From Achromobacter pestifer (GTDB taxonomy: Bacteria; Pseudomonadota; Gammaproteobacteria; Burkholderiales; Burkholderiaceae_B): a stretch of DNA of 64,000 nt. The translations under genes and the position numbers were made by a program. The stretch is from the NCBI RefSeq assembly GCF_013267355.1, contig NZ_CP053985.1, positions 5,456,001 through 5,520,000 on the forward strand. Direction: 5' to 3'. The stretch's first letter is position 1. Every line of letters begins with the position of its first letter. The notes under the pieces were generated by a model, which was not told the origin of the DNA, did not search any database, and saw only the letters and a program-made list of their open reading frames with translations. Of this stretch, positions 26,753-35,247 are shown one piece after another.

Positions 26753-27430
26753 TCATTGCGGATCCACTTTGCGTAGCGTGCAGTTGGGCCATATCGTTCT
26801 CAGCGCCTCGCCGAGCTCCGAAACAATACAGGAAATATCCTGTTCTGCGGTTTCGTGCAGGGCTTCCGCGACGATCAGCGCACGCGTCGAGGCAGGGCGG
26901 ATCGCGGACCAGCCGCTCTGCCGATTGGTCCAGCGGCGCGCATGGGCGCGGCCGGAATCATCGGCGAATATGACTTCGCCGGGTTCCGGGTGCTCGGTTT
27001 GGCCTGCGAAGGTTTCGTAGGTTTCATCGCCGCGTGCGAACCGTACGGCCAGGGAGCCGGCGATCTGGTCCGCATCGAAGACGGCAATGGGTATGGCGTG
27101 CGCCAGCGAAGCGGCGTTGCACAGGTCGATCAGCGGGTGCAGCGCAGGCAACGCCCCTTCCTTGCGGTAGCGCCGCAGCAGCGCTTCGGATGCGCAACGG
27201 TACTGGGTCGGCTTGAGGCCCATCGCGGCAAAGGCGCGCCGCCAGGCTTGTATCTCGGGAAATTCGGCTTCGCTGGCGCCCGCCAGGCGCTGGTCGGCAA
27301 TGGCCATGAGCCTGGAAATCGCGGGATCGGCGTTGGCCGTTGCATCGATATGGTCAACCAGCAAGGCAGCGGATCGAAGCTGAGAAAAGCGGGTGCGCAG
27401 GTCGTGGGCGTAGCGGAAGGGGAGAGGCAT
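26753..27430 (-). CDS. B3/B4 tRNA-binding-domain protein
   Basis: 225 residues from the ATG at 27430, preceded by AGGGG/GGGAGAGG-type purines; the same frame is open further upstream without a good start. The central region (residues about 60-185: FPEIQAWRRAFAAMGLKPTQYR, LPALHPLIDLCNAASLAHAIPI) matches the B3/B4 domain that phenylalanyl-tRNA synthetase beta subunits use for editing-type substrate recognition. Free-standing B3/B4 proteins are common in bacteria; a trans-editing or amino-acid-binding role has been proposed but is unproven here. Divergent from the MFS gene and downstream of no obvious partner. Confidence 0.78.
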   Translation of the reverse strand: MPLPFRYAHDLRTRFSQLRSAALLVDHIDATANADPAISRLMAIADQRLAGASEAEFPEIQAWRRAFAAMGLKPTQYRCASEALLRRYRKEGALPALHPLIDLCNAASLAHAIPIAVFDADQIAGSLAVRFARGDETYETFAGQTEHPEPGEVIFADDSGRAHARRWTNRQSGWSAIRPASTRALIVAEALHETAEQDISCIVSELGEALRTIWPNCTLRKVDPQ

Positions 27431-27558
27431 GTCTGTGGCTCGGTGGGTTCGCGCAACACTATGTGCGATGGGATCGGGGCGCGTCTTGAATGAAATTGCG
27501 GACCGGCTCGTCATCCGCCCGCAGGCTGGTGTCATTGAACGGCGTAATTCGCACTTGA

Positions 27559-27578
27559 ATATATACGGTCGTATGTAT
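27559..27578 (+). promoter_or_regulatory. Imperfect palindromic operator upstream of the MFS gene
   Basis: ATATATACG-GT-CGTATGTAT: the 9-nt arms are complementary at 8 of 9 positions. It lies about 45 nt upstream of the MFS start and is AT-rich against a GC-rich background. It resembles a TetR- or MarR-type operator; no regulator gene adjoins it. Confidence 0.5.
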
Positions 27579-27621
27579 ATTATTCGGTGGACACGCAATG
27601 ACATACGAGAGGCGACTTGGC

Positions 27622-28839
27622 ATGACCAGCACCATCCTGAAAACATCAGTCCCGGCGGATCGGCATCAGGCCAAGAACCAATGGTTTCCCGTTGCGCTGC
27701 TTGCCTTCGGCGTGTTTGTCGTCGGAACCGGGGAGTTCGTGCTGGCTGGCTTGCTGCCGCTGCTGAGCGTCTCCCTGAGCGTTTCACCGGCCGTCGCTGG
27801 ACAGGTGATCACGATCTTCGCGCTGACCTGCGCCGTCGCCGGTCCGGTCCTGACGACCTCCACCGCGGGGTGGGACCGCAGAATCGTGCTGGTTCTTGCC
27901 GCGATGATCTATCTTGCAGGCAGTGTCTGGACCGCGCTCGCGCCATCCTACGCCCAGGTCCTGGGTGGCCAGATCGTGGCGGCGCTTGGCGTGGGATGGT
28001 TCGTGCCGAACGCCACGGTCACGGCCGCCGCCATGGTCTCGCCAGCGCACCGGGGGCGCGCAATCGCCTTGGTCGTCAGCGGCTTCACCGCGGCGACCGC
28101 GCTGGGCGCGCCCCTGGGCACGGCGCTGGGCGGGATGTTCGGCTGGCGTTCGACCATGTGGCTGGCAACCGCTCTGGCGGCGCTGGGCGCGGCCGGGGTC
28201 TTCGTCTTTATCCCGAAGAGGACCACGATCGCCGCAGCAGCAGGATTACGCGAGCAATTGCGTCTCCTGCTTGAGCCTCGCATTGTCGCGGTCCTGGGCG
28301 TGACCCTGCTGGCGTTCACCGCCGTGTACATGCCGTACACCTATATGGGCATCATCTTCGAGCGGGCCACGCAGGGCAGCAGCATTTACCTCGCGGGGCT
28401 CATGACGACGCTGGGCGTGGTCGGCACGTTCGGCAATCTGGGCGCCGGCATGCTTGCCGACCGGATCGGCGGCCCCAGGGTCGTGGCGGTCGCCTTGCTT
28501 TGGCTGATCGCCAGCTTGCTGGCGCTGCGGCTGACGACCGGCCATCTGCCTTATGCCTTCGCAATGATCTCGATATACGGAATTGCCGCCTTCGCGATCA
28601 CGACGCCGCAACAGCACCGGCTGATCGCGCTCAAGCCTGAAGCGGCCGGGGTGCTGGTTTCACTCAATCAGGCCATCCTGTACCTGGCCATCGCGCTGTC
28701 CGGTTCGATCGGCGGCCTTGGAATCGAGTGGGTGGGGGCGGAGAATCTGGGCTTCGTGGCAGCGGCGCTGGCCGCCGCGGCACTGGTAATGTCGCTGTCG
28801 ACAAAATCGAGAGCGGCGCTAGCCGTTGATGGCGGCTAG
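27622..28839 (+). CDS. MFS efflux transporter (DHA1/AraJ-like)
   Basis: 405 residues from the ATG at 27622, which has GAGGCG about 10 nt upstream; an ATG 8 codons earlier is also possible. Twelve hydrophobic segments. The first helix carries FGVFVVGTGEFVLAGLLPLLS, a hallmark of the DHA1 AraJ/YdhP/Cmx group, with G-T-x-E at helix 1. Motif A-like loop is weakened (TSTAGWDRRIVLV replaces DRxGRR). Likely exports a small toxic compound or sugar; substrate unknown. A palindromic operator lies upstream, implying repressor control. Confidence 0.82.
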   Translation: MTSTILKTSVPADRHQAKNQWFPVALLAFGVFVVGTGEFVLAGLLPLLSVSLSVSPAVAGQVITIFALTCAVAGPVLTTSTAGWDRRIVLVLAAMIYLAGSVWTALAPSYAQVLGGQIVAALGVGWFVPNATVTAAAMVSPAHRGRAIALVVSGFTAATALGAPLGTALGGMFGWRSTMWLATALAALGAAGVFVFIPKRTTIAAAAGLREQLRLLLEPRIVAVLGVTLLAFTAVYMPYTYMGIIFERATQGSSIYLAGLMTTLGVVGTFGNLGAGMLADRIGGPRVVAVALLWLIASLLALRLTTGHLPYAFAMISIYGIAAFAITTPQQHRLIALKPEAAGVLVSLNQAILYLAIALSGSIGGLGIEWVGAENLGFVAAALAAAALVMSLSTKSRAALAVDGG

Positions 28840-28857
28840 TACCGCGCGAGGGGCGCG

Positions 28858-31392
28858 TCAGAACCTGCCGCGCAGCGTCAAGGCGAAATTGCGTGGCTCG
28901 CCATAGAAATTGCCGAATCCGCTGGAACCCACGGTCTGGTAATAGCGCTTGTCGAACAGGTTGTTGGCATTCAATGCCAGCGACCAACGCGGGTCGATCT
29001 GATATTCGATTCGCCCGCTCCAGAGGGCATAGCCGGCCTGGCTGAACTTGAACGGCACGTCATTGCCGTCCCATTTTCCGGAATCGGGGTTGTACGTGGA
29101 CGCGGTGCCCGACACGTAGTTCGCGCTTTGCGCCGTGACGCCGCCGCCGATACGCCATTTGTTCAACTGGCCGGGCAGGCGATAGCTGCTCCATAGCTTG
29201 AACAGATGGCGCGGCGTGATGGAACTGTAGCGCCCGGTGTCGCCGTCGCGGTCCGCGTTGCTGTTGTAGGTGTAGCCAGCGGTCAGTTGCCACCCGGGGG
29301 CCAGTTCTCCGCTGATTTCGAGGTCGACGCCCTGGCTGACGATCTTGCCTTGATTGACGTAGCAGCAGGTGGCGATGCCGTACTCCATCTCGTAGCGCGG
29401 ATCCTCCACGCCTTCGCCCGTGCGCTGGATGCGATAGAGGGCCAGCGACGCGTTCACGCGATCGGGGATCAATTCGCCCTTGACGCCGATTTCGTAGTTC
29501 TTGGATTCGACCGGGTCGATGGGACTGCCGGGCAAGGGGCCGCCCAGCAGCGTGTCTTGCGGGTTGTAGGTCTCGGCATAGCTCGCATAGGCGTTCCAGT
29601 TCGGCGTGAGCGCGTAGGTGGCGCCTACGTACGGCGTGAAAACGCCGTTCTCGCGCCGGGTTCCCAGGTTCTGGGTGCGGGCGACGGAACCGTCGGGATT
29701 CCACTGCGTGTTGTGGGTCGAGAACTCGTAGAAGGAATAGCGCCCGCCGACGATCAGCTTGGCGGCATCGGTCAGGCCTATGCGCAACGACCCATACAAG
29801 GCCTCGCGGCTGGACTTGCGGTGATCGTCCTTGCCGGGCGTGGTGCCGGCTTGCTGCGGCCGGTTGACGTTGAACACATCCGCTTCGGTGCCCGACATCA
29901 GGCTGTAGCGCTGGACGCCGTCGGAATCGGCTTTGCTGTAGTCGGCGCCCACGATCAGATCATGCCGCCGGCCGAGCGCGTCGAAGCTGCCTTTCAGGTT
30001 CAGGTTCAAGGCGATGCGCTGCATGCTGCTGTTGGCGGGGTAGCTGTACCAGCGCGGGCCTGTGCCATCGGCGGGATCGACGGCGCCGTAGGTATAGACA
30101 ATGCTGGAGTCGCGGGAGACGTCGAGATAGAGCGCGTCGGCCGATACGCTCCAGTCGTCATTGATCCTGTGTTCCAGTTTGGCGAACAACTGCTTGGTGT
30201 CTTCGCGGCTGCGGCTCCAATCGGTCGTGAGCGCGGTATGGCGGGGCAGGCCGAGATCCCGGCCGTTGCTGTAGCGGGGCAGGCCGCCGACGTTCAAGAC
30301 GCCATTGGAACGCTGATAGCTGCCTCCCAGCGTCAGCAGGGTGCGGGACGTGAGATCGGCTTCCACGGAGCCGTAGATGACGGTCTTCCTGGTGTTGGCG
30401 ACGTCGTAGAAGTACTTGCGGTCTTCCTGGCCAAGGCCGATGCGGCCGCGCAGTTTGCCGTCCATGCCCAGCGGGCCGGTGACATCGCCGTCGGCCCGGT
30501 AGTAGTCCCAGCTGCCGGCGGTGGTCGAGAAATTGCCCTGGAACTCCGGCATCGGCCGCTTGCGCACCAGGTTGATGGTGCCGCCGGGTTCGCCCGTGCT
30601 GGAGAATAGGCCGTCGACGCCGCGCAGGAACTCGACGTGGTCGAACTGCGCCATGTCGAGCTGGCTGATGGAGCCGAAGCCGCTCATGGCGGTGTCCATG
30701 GACGCGCCGCCATCGAGCTGGATGTTCGAGACGGTGAAGCCGCGCGACGAGAATACGCTGTCGTTGCCATGCGAGATGCCCGACAGGGTGCCGCTCTTGT
30801 TGACCGTAATGCCCGTCGTCTTGTCCAGTACCTCGGTGAGGTTGCTGAGGTTCTGGTCGTCGATCTGCGCGCGCGTCACCACTGTGACGGTTTGCGGAAT
30901 GTCCTTGACCGCCTGGCCCTTGCCCATGGATACCCGTTCCATCGTGTAGGCTTCGCTGCCTTCCGTGACCAGCGGATACTCGTTGCCGAACACGGTGACC
31001 GGCGCCAATTGCGACGGGCTGCCAGCGCCGGAGCGCTGGAGCGTGACGTTCTGGCCCGACCAGTGCGCTTCGATGCCGCTGCCTTGCAGCAGGCGCGCCA
31101 GGGCCTGTTGCGCGGTGAAGGAGCCCGCGAAGGAAGGCGCTTTCAGGCCTTGGACCAGATCAGGCTGGAAATAGATCTGCATGTCCGCCTGCTGACCCAG
31201 TTGCAGCAGCGCGTCGTTGAGCGCGGTTGCGGTGATCTCGATGCGGACCACCGCAGGTTCCTGCGCCAGCGCCCGGTCGGGCAGCCCGCCGAGCAAGCAA
31301 GCCAAGGAAAAGGACAGCGCTCCCAGATTGGCGGCAGCGCGCCGCCAGGTTTGGCGGACATCTGCAGCCGCCAGCGTATTTCGAGTTTTCAC
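28858..31392 (-). CDS. TonB-dependent siderophore receptor with STN signalling domain (FpvA/FoxA-like)
   Basis: 844 residues, GTG start at 31392. Layout: signal peptide to about residue 44 (ends RALAQ), STN domain (about 46-118: IEITATALNDALLQLGQQADMQIYFQPDLVQGLKA) that signals to the anti-sigma factor, TonB box near LAPVTVFGNE, plug with DIPQTVTVVTRAQID and VEFLRGVDGLFSSTGEPGGTINLVRKRP, and a 22-strand barrel ending LTLRGRF. Imports a ferric siderophore (hydroxamate or pyoverdine-like) and, when loaded, triggers the FecR/FecI pair encoded just upstream. No ribosome site is obvious. Last gene of the locus. Confidence 0.92.
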   Translation of the reverse strand: MKTRNTLAAADVRQTWRRAAANLGALSFSLACLLGGLPDRALAQEPAVVRIEITATALNDALLQLGQQADMQIYFQPDLVQGLKAPSFAGSFTAQQALARLLQGSGIEAHWSGQNVTLQRSGAGSPSQLAPVTVFGNEYPLVTEGSEAYTMERVSMGKGQAVKDIPQTVTVVTRAQIDDQNLSNLTEVLDKTTGITVNKSGTLSGISHGNDSVFSSRGFTVSNIQLDGGASMDTAMSGFGSISQLDMAQFDHVEFLRGVDGLFSSTGEPGGTINLVRKRPMPEFQGNFSTTAGSWDYYRADGDVTGPLGMDGKLRGRIGLGQEDRKYFYDVANTRKTVIYGSVEADLTSRTLLTLGGSYQRSNGVLNVGGLPRYSNGRDLGLPRHTALTTDWSRSREDTKQLFAKLEHRINDDWSVSADALYLDVSRDSSIVYTYGAVDPADGTGPRWYSYPANSSMQRIALNLNLKGSFDALGRRHDLIVGADYSKADSDGVQRYSLMSGTEADVFNVNRPQQAGTTPGKDDHRKSSREALYGSLRIGLTDAAKLIVGGRYSFYEFSTHNTQWNPDGSVARTQNLGTRRENGVFTPYVGATYALTPNWNAYASYAETYNPQDTLLGGPLPGSPIDPVESKNYEIGVKGELIPDRVNASLALYRIQRTGEGVEDPRYEMEYGIATCCYVNQGKIVSQGVDLEISGELAPGWQLTAGYTYNSNADRDGDTGRYSSITPRHLFKLWSSYRLPGQLNKWRIGGGVTAQSANYVSGTASTYNPDSGKWDGNDVPFKFSQAGYALWSGRIEYQIDPRWSLALNANNLFDKRYYQTVGSSGFGNFYGEPRNFALTLRGRF

Positions 31393-31531
31393 TGTTTGAG
31401 GTTCAAGTTGGATGCGACGCTCGGCGCGTCAAACCCTTTGGCCAAAGGTTCGGCGAAGGCGAGCGCGGCGAAGCCGGGCTGCCCTCTCAAACTCTAGAGA
31501 GCGGCGGGCCCAGAACCCCGTAATGATTTTC

Positions 31532-31550
31532 CCGGTTTAATTGAAACCGG
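31532..31550 (-). other. AT-centred hairpin between FecR and receptor genes
   Basis: CCGGTTT-5 nt-AAACCGG, a perfect 7-bp stem, lies just after the anti-sigma gene stop. No strong T-run follows on the minus strand. It could be a weak terminator/attenuator or an mRNA-stability element separating regulator and receptor transcription. Confidence 0.35.
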
Positions 31551-31555
31551 TTGTT

Positions 31556-32548
31556 TCATCTGGCGCGGATCAGAATGCTGCCATCGGCCTGAGGCAGGAG
31601 TTGCACCGGCGCAAGCTGCGGCAGCACGGACAGGAACGACGCGTTGTCGTCAATGCTGAAGACGCCAGCGATCCGCATATCGCGCAGGCGCTCGGCCTGC
31701 AGGATCAAGGGCTGGTCGCGGTAGCGGTTCATTTCGCCGATGATCTGCGCCAGCGTATTGCCGCGGAACACCGCCTTGCCTTGGCGCCAGGCAGCCCAGC
31801 TCGCGACGTCGAGAGCCTCGGGCTCGGTGATGCCATGCCTTGCATCTATCATCAGGCCTTGCCCGGGTGCGAGCCGGGCCGCGCGGCGCCACCAACTGTC
31901 GCTGCTGACTTCCACGGATCCCTGTTCGACGCCGATGCGGGCCGAGTCCTGCTCGCTGCGCACGTTGAAGCGCGTTCCCGTCACCTTCACGCGGGCAAGT
32001 CCGGTGACGACGAAAAAGGGCCGCTCGGCGTCGTGCGTCACAGTAAAAAATGCCTCGCCGGAACGTAGGTCGATGACGCGTTTGCCGGCGTACAGCCTGA
32101 CATCCAGCCTGGTTCCGGTATTCATCTGCACGACGGTGCCGTCGTTGAGCAGCAGCTCGCGGCGTTCGCCGCGCGCCGTCGCGTAGCTCTCCTGGAACAA
32201 CGGCGGTTGGCTGGTCCATTCGGGATGGACGGCAAGGGCGGCAAGCGCCGCGGCGCAGCCCAGCCCCAGGCCCCAGACCAGACGCCGGCGCGCCGCGTGC
32301 GCGGGCGCCGCGCGGGCCGGCCGTTGTTCGATGATGCTGCGCAAGGCGGCCTCGGGGATCGCGGCGCTGGCCTTCCAGGCGTCTTCCATTTCCTGGTAAG
32401 CCGCCTCGTGCAGAGGATCCGCGCGGCGCCAGGCGTCGAACGCCTGGCGCTCGTCATCGCGCAGCGTGCCCGATCGGACGCGCGTGAACCACTGAGCCGC
32501 CTGGTCGTGCGGATCGGTCGTGGTCGGCGGGTGGGGGGCGGTGCTCAT
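31556..32548 (-). CDS. FecR-family anti-sigma factor / signal transducer
   Basis: 330 residues. N-terminal cytoplasmic DUF4880 anti-sigma domain (AAQWFTRVRSGTLRDDERQAFDAWRRADPLHEAAYQEMEDAW), one membrane helix (about residues 90-108, LVWGLGLGCAAALAALAV), then a periplasmic FecR domain (SYATARGERRELLLNDGTVVQMNTGT, FRGNTLAQIIGEMNRY) and C-terminal DUF4974-like STN-contacting segment. It holds the ECF sigma factor until the receptor STN domain reports siderophore binding, often with regulated proteolysis. Located between the sigma and receptor genes, the canonical order. No clear ribosome site at the chosen ATG. Confidence 0.92.
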   Translation of the reverse strand: MSTAPHPPTTTDPHDQAAQWFTRVRSGTLRDDERQAFDAWRRADPLHEAAYQEMEDAWKASAAIPEAALRSIIEQRPARAAPAHAARRRLVWGLGLGCAAALAALAVHPEWTSQPPLFQESYATARGERRELLLNDGTVVQMNTGTRLDVRLYAGKRVIDLRSGEAFFTVTHDAERPFFVVTGLARVKVTGTRFNVRSEQDSARIGVEQGSVEVSSDSWWRRAARLAPGQGLMIDARHGITEPEALDVASWAAWRQGKAVFRGNTLAQIIGEMNRYRDQPLILQAERLRDMRIAGVFSIDDNASFLSVLPQLAPVQLLPQADGSILIRAR

Positions 32549-32582
32549 CGGAGGGTAAGTGTACGGCGGACGTGCCAGGGAA

Positions 32583-33089
32583 TCAGGAGCCGAACTGCCG
32601 CAGGCGGGCCTGGATGTGCCGGATGGCGCGGGTCATGTGCTTCTCCACCATGCTCAGGGACAGGCCCATCTGGTCGGCGATATCGGGCATGCTGCGGCCT
32701 TCCAGACGGTGCCATGCAAAGACTTGGCGGCAGGGCAATGGCAGTTCTTCAAGCGCCAGCAGCAGCGCGTCGGCGAGCTGCGACGCGCGCATGGCGTTGT
32801 GCGGATCGATCGATCCCGAGGGCTGGTGCTCCTCGGGCAGTTCATGCAAGGCAACATGGGAGTCGCGCGCTTGCCGCTGATACTGCCTGGCAAGGCCATT
32901 GCGCACGCTTCGGTCCAGATAGGCGCGCGGATCCCGGATCAGGGTCGCATCGGCTTGCAGGATGCTCAGCACCGTATCCTGCGTGGCGTCTTGCGCATCG
33001 TGCGACGCGCCGCCGCGGCGGGTCCACGACCGCATGAGCTCGCCGTAGTAAGCGAGCCAACCACTGTTGCGAGGGCGGCGGCCAGACAC
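32583..33089 (-). CDS. FecI-like ECF RNA polymerase sigma factor
   Basis: 168 residues from a GTG at 33089 (reads SGRRPRNSGWLAYYGELMRSW). A longer reading from an ATG at 33140 is rejected because that ATG lies inside the Fur box and homologues begin near here. Sigma region 2 (WLAYYGELMRSWTRRG...DAQDATQDTVL) and region 4 (LPLPCRQVFAWHRLEGRSMPDIADQMGLSLSMVEKHMTRAIRHIQ) are clear. It directs RNA polymerase to the receptor promoter when FecR releases it. Upstream Fur box implies iron repression, so the full signal cascade runs only under iron limitation. First gene of the FecI-FecR-receptor locus. Confidence 0.88.
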   Translation of the reverse strand: MSGRRPRNSGWLAYYGELMRSWTRRGGASHDAQDATQDTVLSILQADATLIRDPRAYLDRSVRNGLARQYQRQARDSHVALHELPEEHQPSGSIDPHNAMRASQLADALLLALEELPLPCRQVFAWHRLEGRSMPDIADQMGLSLSMVEKHMTRAIRHIQARLRQFGS

Positions 33090-33125
33090 GATGCAATAGG
33101 GGAATGACGAGGGACGCGCATTATC

Positions 33126-33144
33126 GCAATTAATTCTCATTTAA
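33126..33144 (-). promoter_or_regulatory. Fur box controlling the FecI-like sigma gene
   Basis: On the minus strand, TTAAATGAGAATTAATTGC matches the 19-bp Fur consensus at about 11 positions, including the TGAGAAT core. It sits about 40 nt upstream of the GTG start at 33089 and overlaps an in-frame ATG, which argues against that ATG. Confidence 0.75.
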
Positions 33145-33183
33145 TCAATGAGGGGCCGTGCCGGAGCTGGGCGCGTCTGGCGC

Positions 33184-33294
33184 TCAGTTCATTGCAATAT
33201 CGGCCAGCATCCTGGCCCGTACGGCCGGCTGCGACATGAATGGCGAATGACTGCTGTCGGGCTGATGGACGCGGACAGACCGTCCTGACGGACC
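33184..33294 (-). pseudogene. C-terminal remnant of an alpha/beta hydrolase
   Basis: Reading on the minus strand in the frame that directly continues past the TetR stop, the last 29 codons before a stop spell RVHQPDSSHSPFMSQP and VRARMLADIAMN. The S-H-S-P-F-x-S-Q-P motif with the catalytic histidine and the helical tail is the standard C-terminus of salicylate-esterase/EstC-type alpha/beta hydrolases. The rest of the gene (nucleophile elbow and core) is absent; TetR begins immediately after. A deletion or insertion has removed about 90% of the gene. Confidence 0.55.
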
Positions 33295-34029
33295 TCAGGC
33301 CTTCCGGGACGCGTTGCCTGGCGGATTGTTTTCAGGCAAGACAGCGCGATAGCCCACGCCGCGGAGAACGAAGTCGACGATCGTTTCGGCATAGCTCACG
33401 CAGTTTTTCTGAAGCATTTTCATTTTGTCGTCTGGGGTGTACATGAAATGATTCAGCAGCGCGCCGGCAACCAGGTCGAGTATCAGCGCGGGGGACACGC
33501 TTCTCGGTATTTCATTTCGCTCCATGGCCTGCAAAATGATCTTTCGCCCGCATTCCCGGTCGCGGCGTTCCCAGTCCGCAACCGCCTTGCCCAATACTTC
33601 TGGAAAAAGTTTCGCCTCTATCCGGAATCGGGCGATGATGAGGCCATTGCCCTGGGCATAGAAACGCAAGGTTTCGACGGACAGGGCCAGCAGGTCTCCC
33701 CGCAGGGATCCGGTATTGGTGAAATCCGGGAACGTGCGGGACATATCGTCCAGCGCGTCCGCGATCAAGGCTCCCTTGTTTGGCCAGCGCTTGTAGAGCG
33801 CTGCCTTACCGACCTTCGCCGCGCGCGCCACGCCATCCATGGTCAGTCCGGTCCAGCCCAGCTCCTTATATAAGGCGCGGGTTGCGGCAAAGACCCGGGG
33901 TTCGAGCGTGGGATCTGTCGGACGGCCGCGGCTGGGTGTAGACGGATTCAGAATTCTGCCCTCGGATATGAATCGGATGGCGAGCACGGCTCCCCACAAA
34001 GCAAAATGGAGCATGCCGCCACGGCGCAT
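33295..34029 (-). CDS. TetR/AcrR-family transcriptional regulator
   Basis: Up to 244 residues. The helix-turn-helix lies at residues about 45-95 (FAATRALYKELGWTGLTMDGVARAAKVGKAALYKRWPNKGALIADAL), followed by a TetR C-terminal ligand domain. The start is uncertain: the ATG at 34029 has AAGGAG only 1 nt away, and the first 30 residues (ALWGAVLAIRFIS) look non-native; a non-ATG start near residue 27 (NPSTPSRGRPTDP) is plausible. It lies downstream of the thiolase gene on the same strand and probably represses the CoA-pathway genes through the two palindromes at 35.7 and 36.85 kb. Predicted inducer is an acyl-CoA or related ligand. Confidence 0.82.
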   Translation of the reverse strand: MRRGGMLHFALWGAVLAIRFISEGRILNPSTPSRGRPTDPTLEPRVFAATRALYKELGWTGLTMDGVARAAKVGKAALYKRWPNKGALIADALDDMSRTFPDFTNTGSLRGDLLALSVETLRFYAQGNGLIIARFRIEAKLFPEVLGKAVADWERRDRECGRKIILQAMERNEIPRSVSPALILDLVAGALLNHFMYTPDDKMKMLQKNCVSYAETIVDFVLRGVGYRAVLPENNPPGNASRKA

Positions 34030-34051
34030 GCTCCTTCGGGGGACTCACTGC

Positions 34052-34074
34052 GCGGATGTCAGGCGACCATCCGC
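34052..34074 (-). terminator. Hairpin between thiolase and TetR genes
   Basis: GCGGATG-9 nt-CATCCGC, a perfect 7-bp stem, follows the thiolase stop and precedes the TetR ribosome site. No T-run on the minus strand, so at most a weak attenuator. Confidence 0.3.
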
Positions 34075-34083
34075 ATGCAACAA

Positions 34084-35247
34084 TCAGGGTCGGCTGGCGG
34101 ATAGTATCAGACTGGCCGAAGCGGCAAAAAACATTCCCACGCCTTGCACAAAACTAAGCTGCGCTTGTTCAACTTGAGCTTCGGCGCAGCCCCGCAACTG
34201 ACGGACTGCTTCTTGAATGGCAAACATGCCATACATGCCCGTATGAGTGTAGCAGAGGCCTCCTCCATTGGTGTTCATGGGCAGCTTGCCCGACGGCAGC
34301 GTATTGCCGTCCGCAATGAATGCGCCGGATTCGCCTTTGCCCACGAATCCGAGATCCTCGAGCATGTATAGCGGCAGGTGCGCAAACGCGTCATAGCACA
34401 TCAGATGATCCACATCGTCGTGGCCGATTCCGCTGGTTTCAAATGCCTCCCTGGATGACCTGCGGAAGGACTGGAACGAACTTACGTCTTCCATTTGCGA
34501 AACCAGCCGCGATTCGGCGGATTCGCCAGAACCCAGCAAGTAGACGGCACGGTCTGCCGAAGGCAGGTCCGCGGCGCGCTCGGCGCTGGTCAACACCAGG
34601 GCGCCGCCGCCATCGGTGACAACGCAGCACATGTCGCGCGTGAACGGGTAGGCGATGACTGGCGCGCCGAGCACTTCGTCGGCGGTGACGATCTCCCGGC
34701 GCAAGGCGCGCGAGTTGCGGCTTGCCCATTTCCGTTGCGCGACCACGACTTCCGCGAGATCTCGCGGTCCCATGCCGCGATCATGCAGGAATCGCATGGC
34801 GGGCACGGTAAAGGTGGAGTAAGGCGCCACGGCGCCATAAGGCGCTTCGAATTGCCCATCCGGCGCCGCCGCATTGATGGCCCAGGCGAGCGCGCCGACT
34901 CTTGAACGTCCGGATTCGCCGTGGGTGATGAGGACGACATTCGCGGCTCCGCAAGCAATGGCTGCGGCCGCATGCCGCACATGCGAAAGGAAGCTGCATC
35001 CGCCGACCATCGTGCCATCGATCCACCTGGGCGTGATTCCCAGATAGTGCGAGACCTCCATCGGCATCAGCCCCGCCGTTGCGATTCCGTCGACGTCCGT
35101 GGGGGACAGGCCCGCGTCGCGGAGGGCGTTTCTCGCCGCTTCGGCATGGAGCGCTATGACGGACTTCGAAGGAAGAACGCCAATTTCGTTCGTTTCTGAG
35201 GCGCCAACAATGGCTACGTTGCCGCCATGCATATTCTTGTTGCTCAT
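34084..35247 (-). CDS. Thiolase-superfamily protein (SCP-x/Ltp-like thiolase or retro-aldolase)
   Basis: 387 residues, thiolase fold (VAIVGASETNEIG; LHAEAARNALRDAGLSPTDVDGIATAG). The active Cys position is filled by Cys84 (GGCSFLSHVRHAAAAIACG), supporting true thiolysis. In place of the SCP-x motif G-H-P-x-G-A-T-G it has GGGLCYTHTGMYGMFAIQEAV, which resembles the Ltp2 group that pairs with DUF35 proteins to perform retro-aldol cleavage of side-chain hydroxyacyl-CoAs. The DUF35/OB-fold partner overlaps its start by 4 nt. Expected role: last step of CoA-dependent degradation, releasing acetyl- or propionyl-CoA (thiolase) or an aldehyde/ketone (aldolase). Confidence 0.75.
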   Translation of the reverse strand: MSNKNMHGGNVAIVGASETNEIGVLPSKSVIALHAEAARNALRDAGLSPTDVDGIATAGLMPMEVSHYLGITPRWIDGTMVGGCSFLSHVRHAAAAIACGAANVVLITHGESGRSRVGALAWAINAAAPDGQFEAPYGAVAPYSTFTVPAMRFLHDRGMGPRDLAEVVVAQRKWASRNSRALRREIVTADEVLGAPVIAYPFTRDMCCVVTDGGGALVLTSAERAADLPSADRAVYLLGSGESAESRLVSQMEDVSSFQSFRRSSREAFETSGIGHDDVDHLMCYDAFAHLPLYMLEDLGFVGKGESGAFIADGNTLPSGKLPMNTNGGGLCYTHTGMYGMFAIQEAVRQLRGCAEAQVEQAQLSFVQGVGMFFAASASLILSASRP

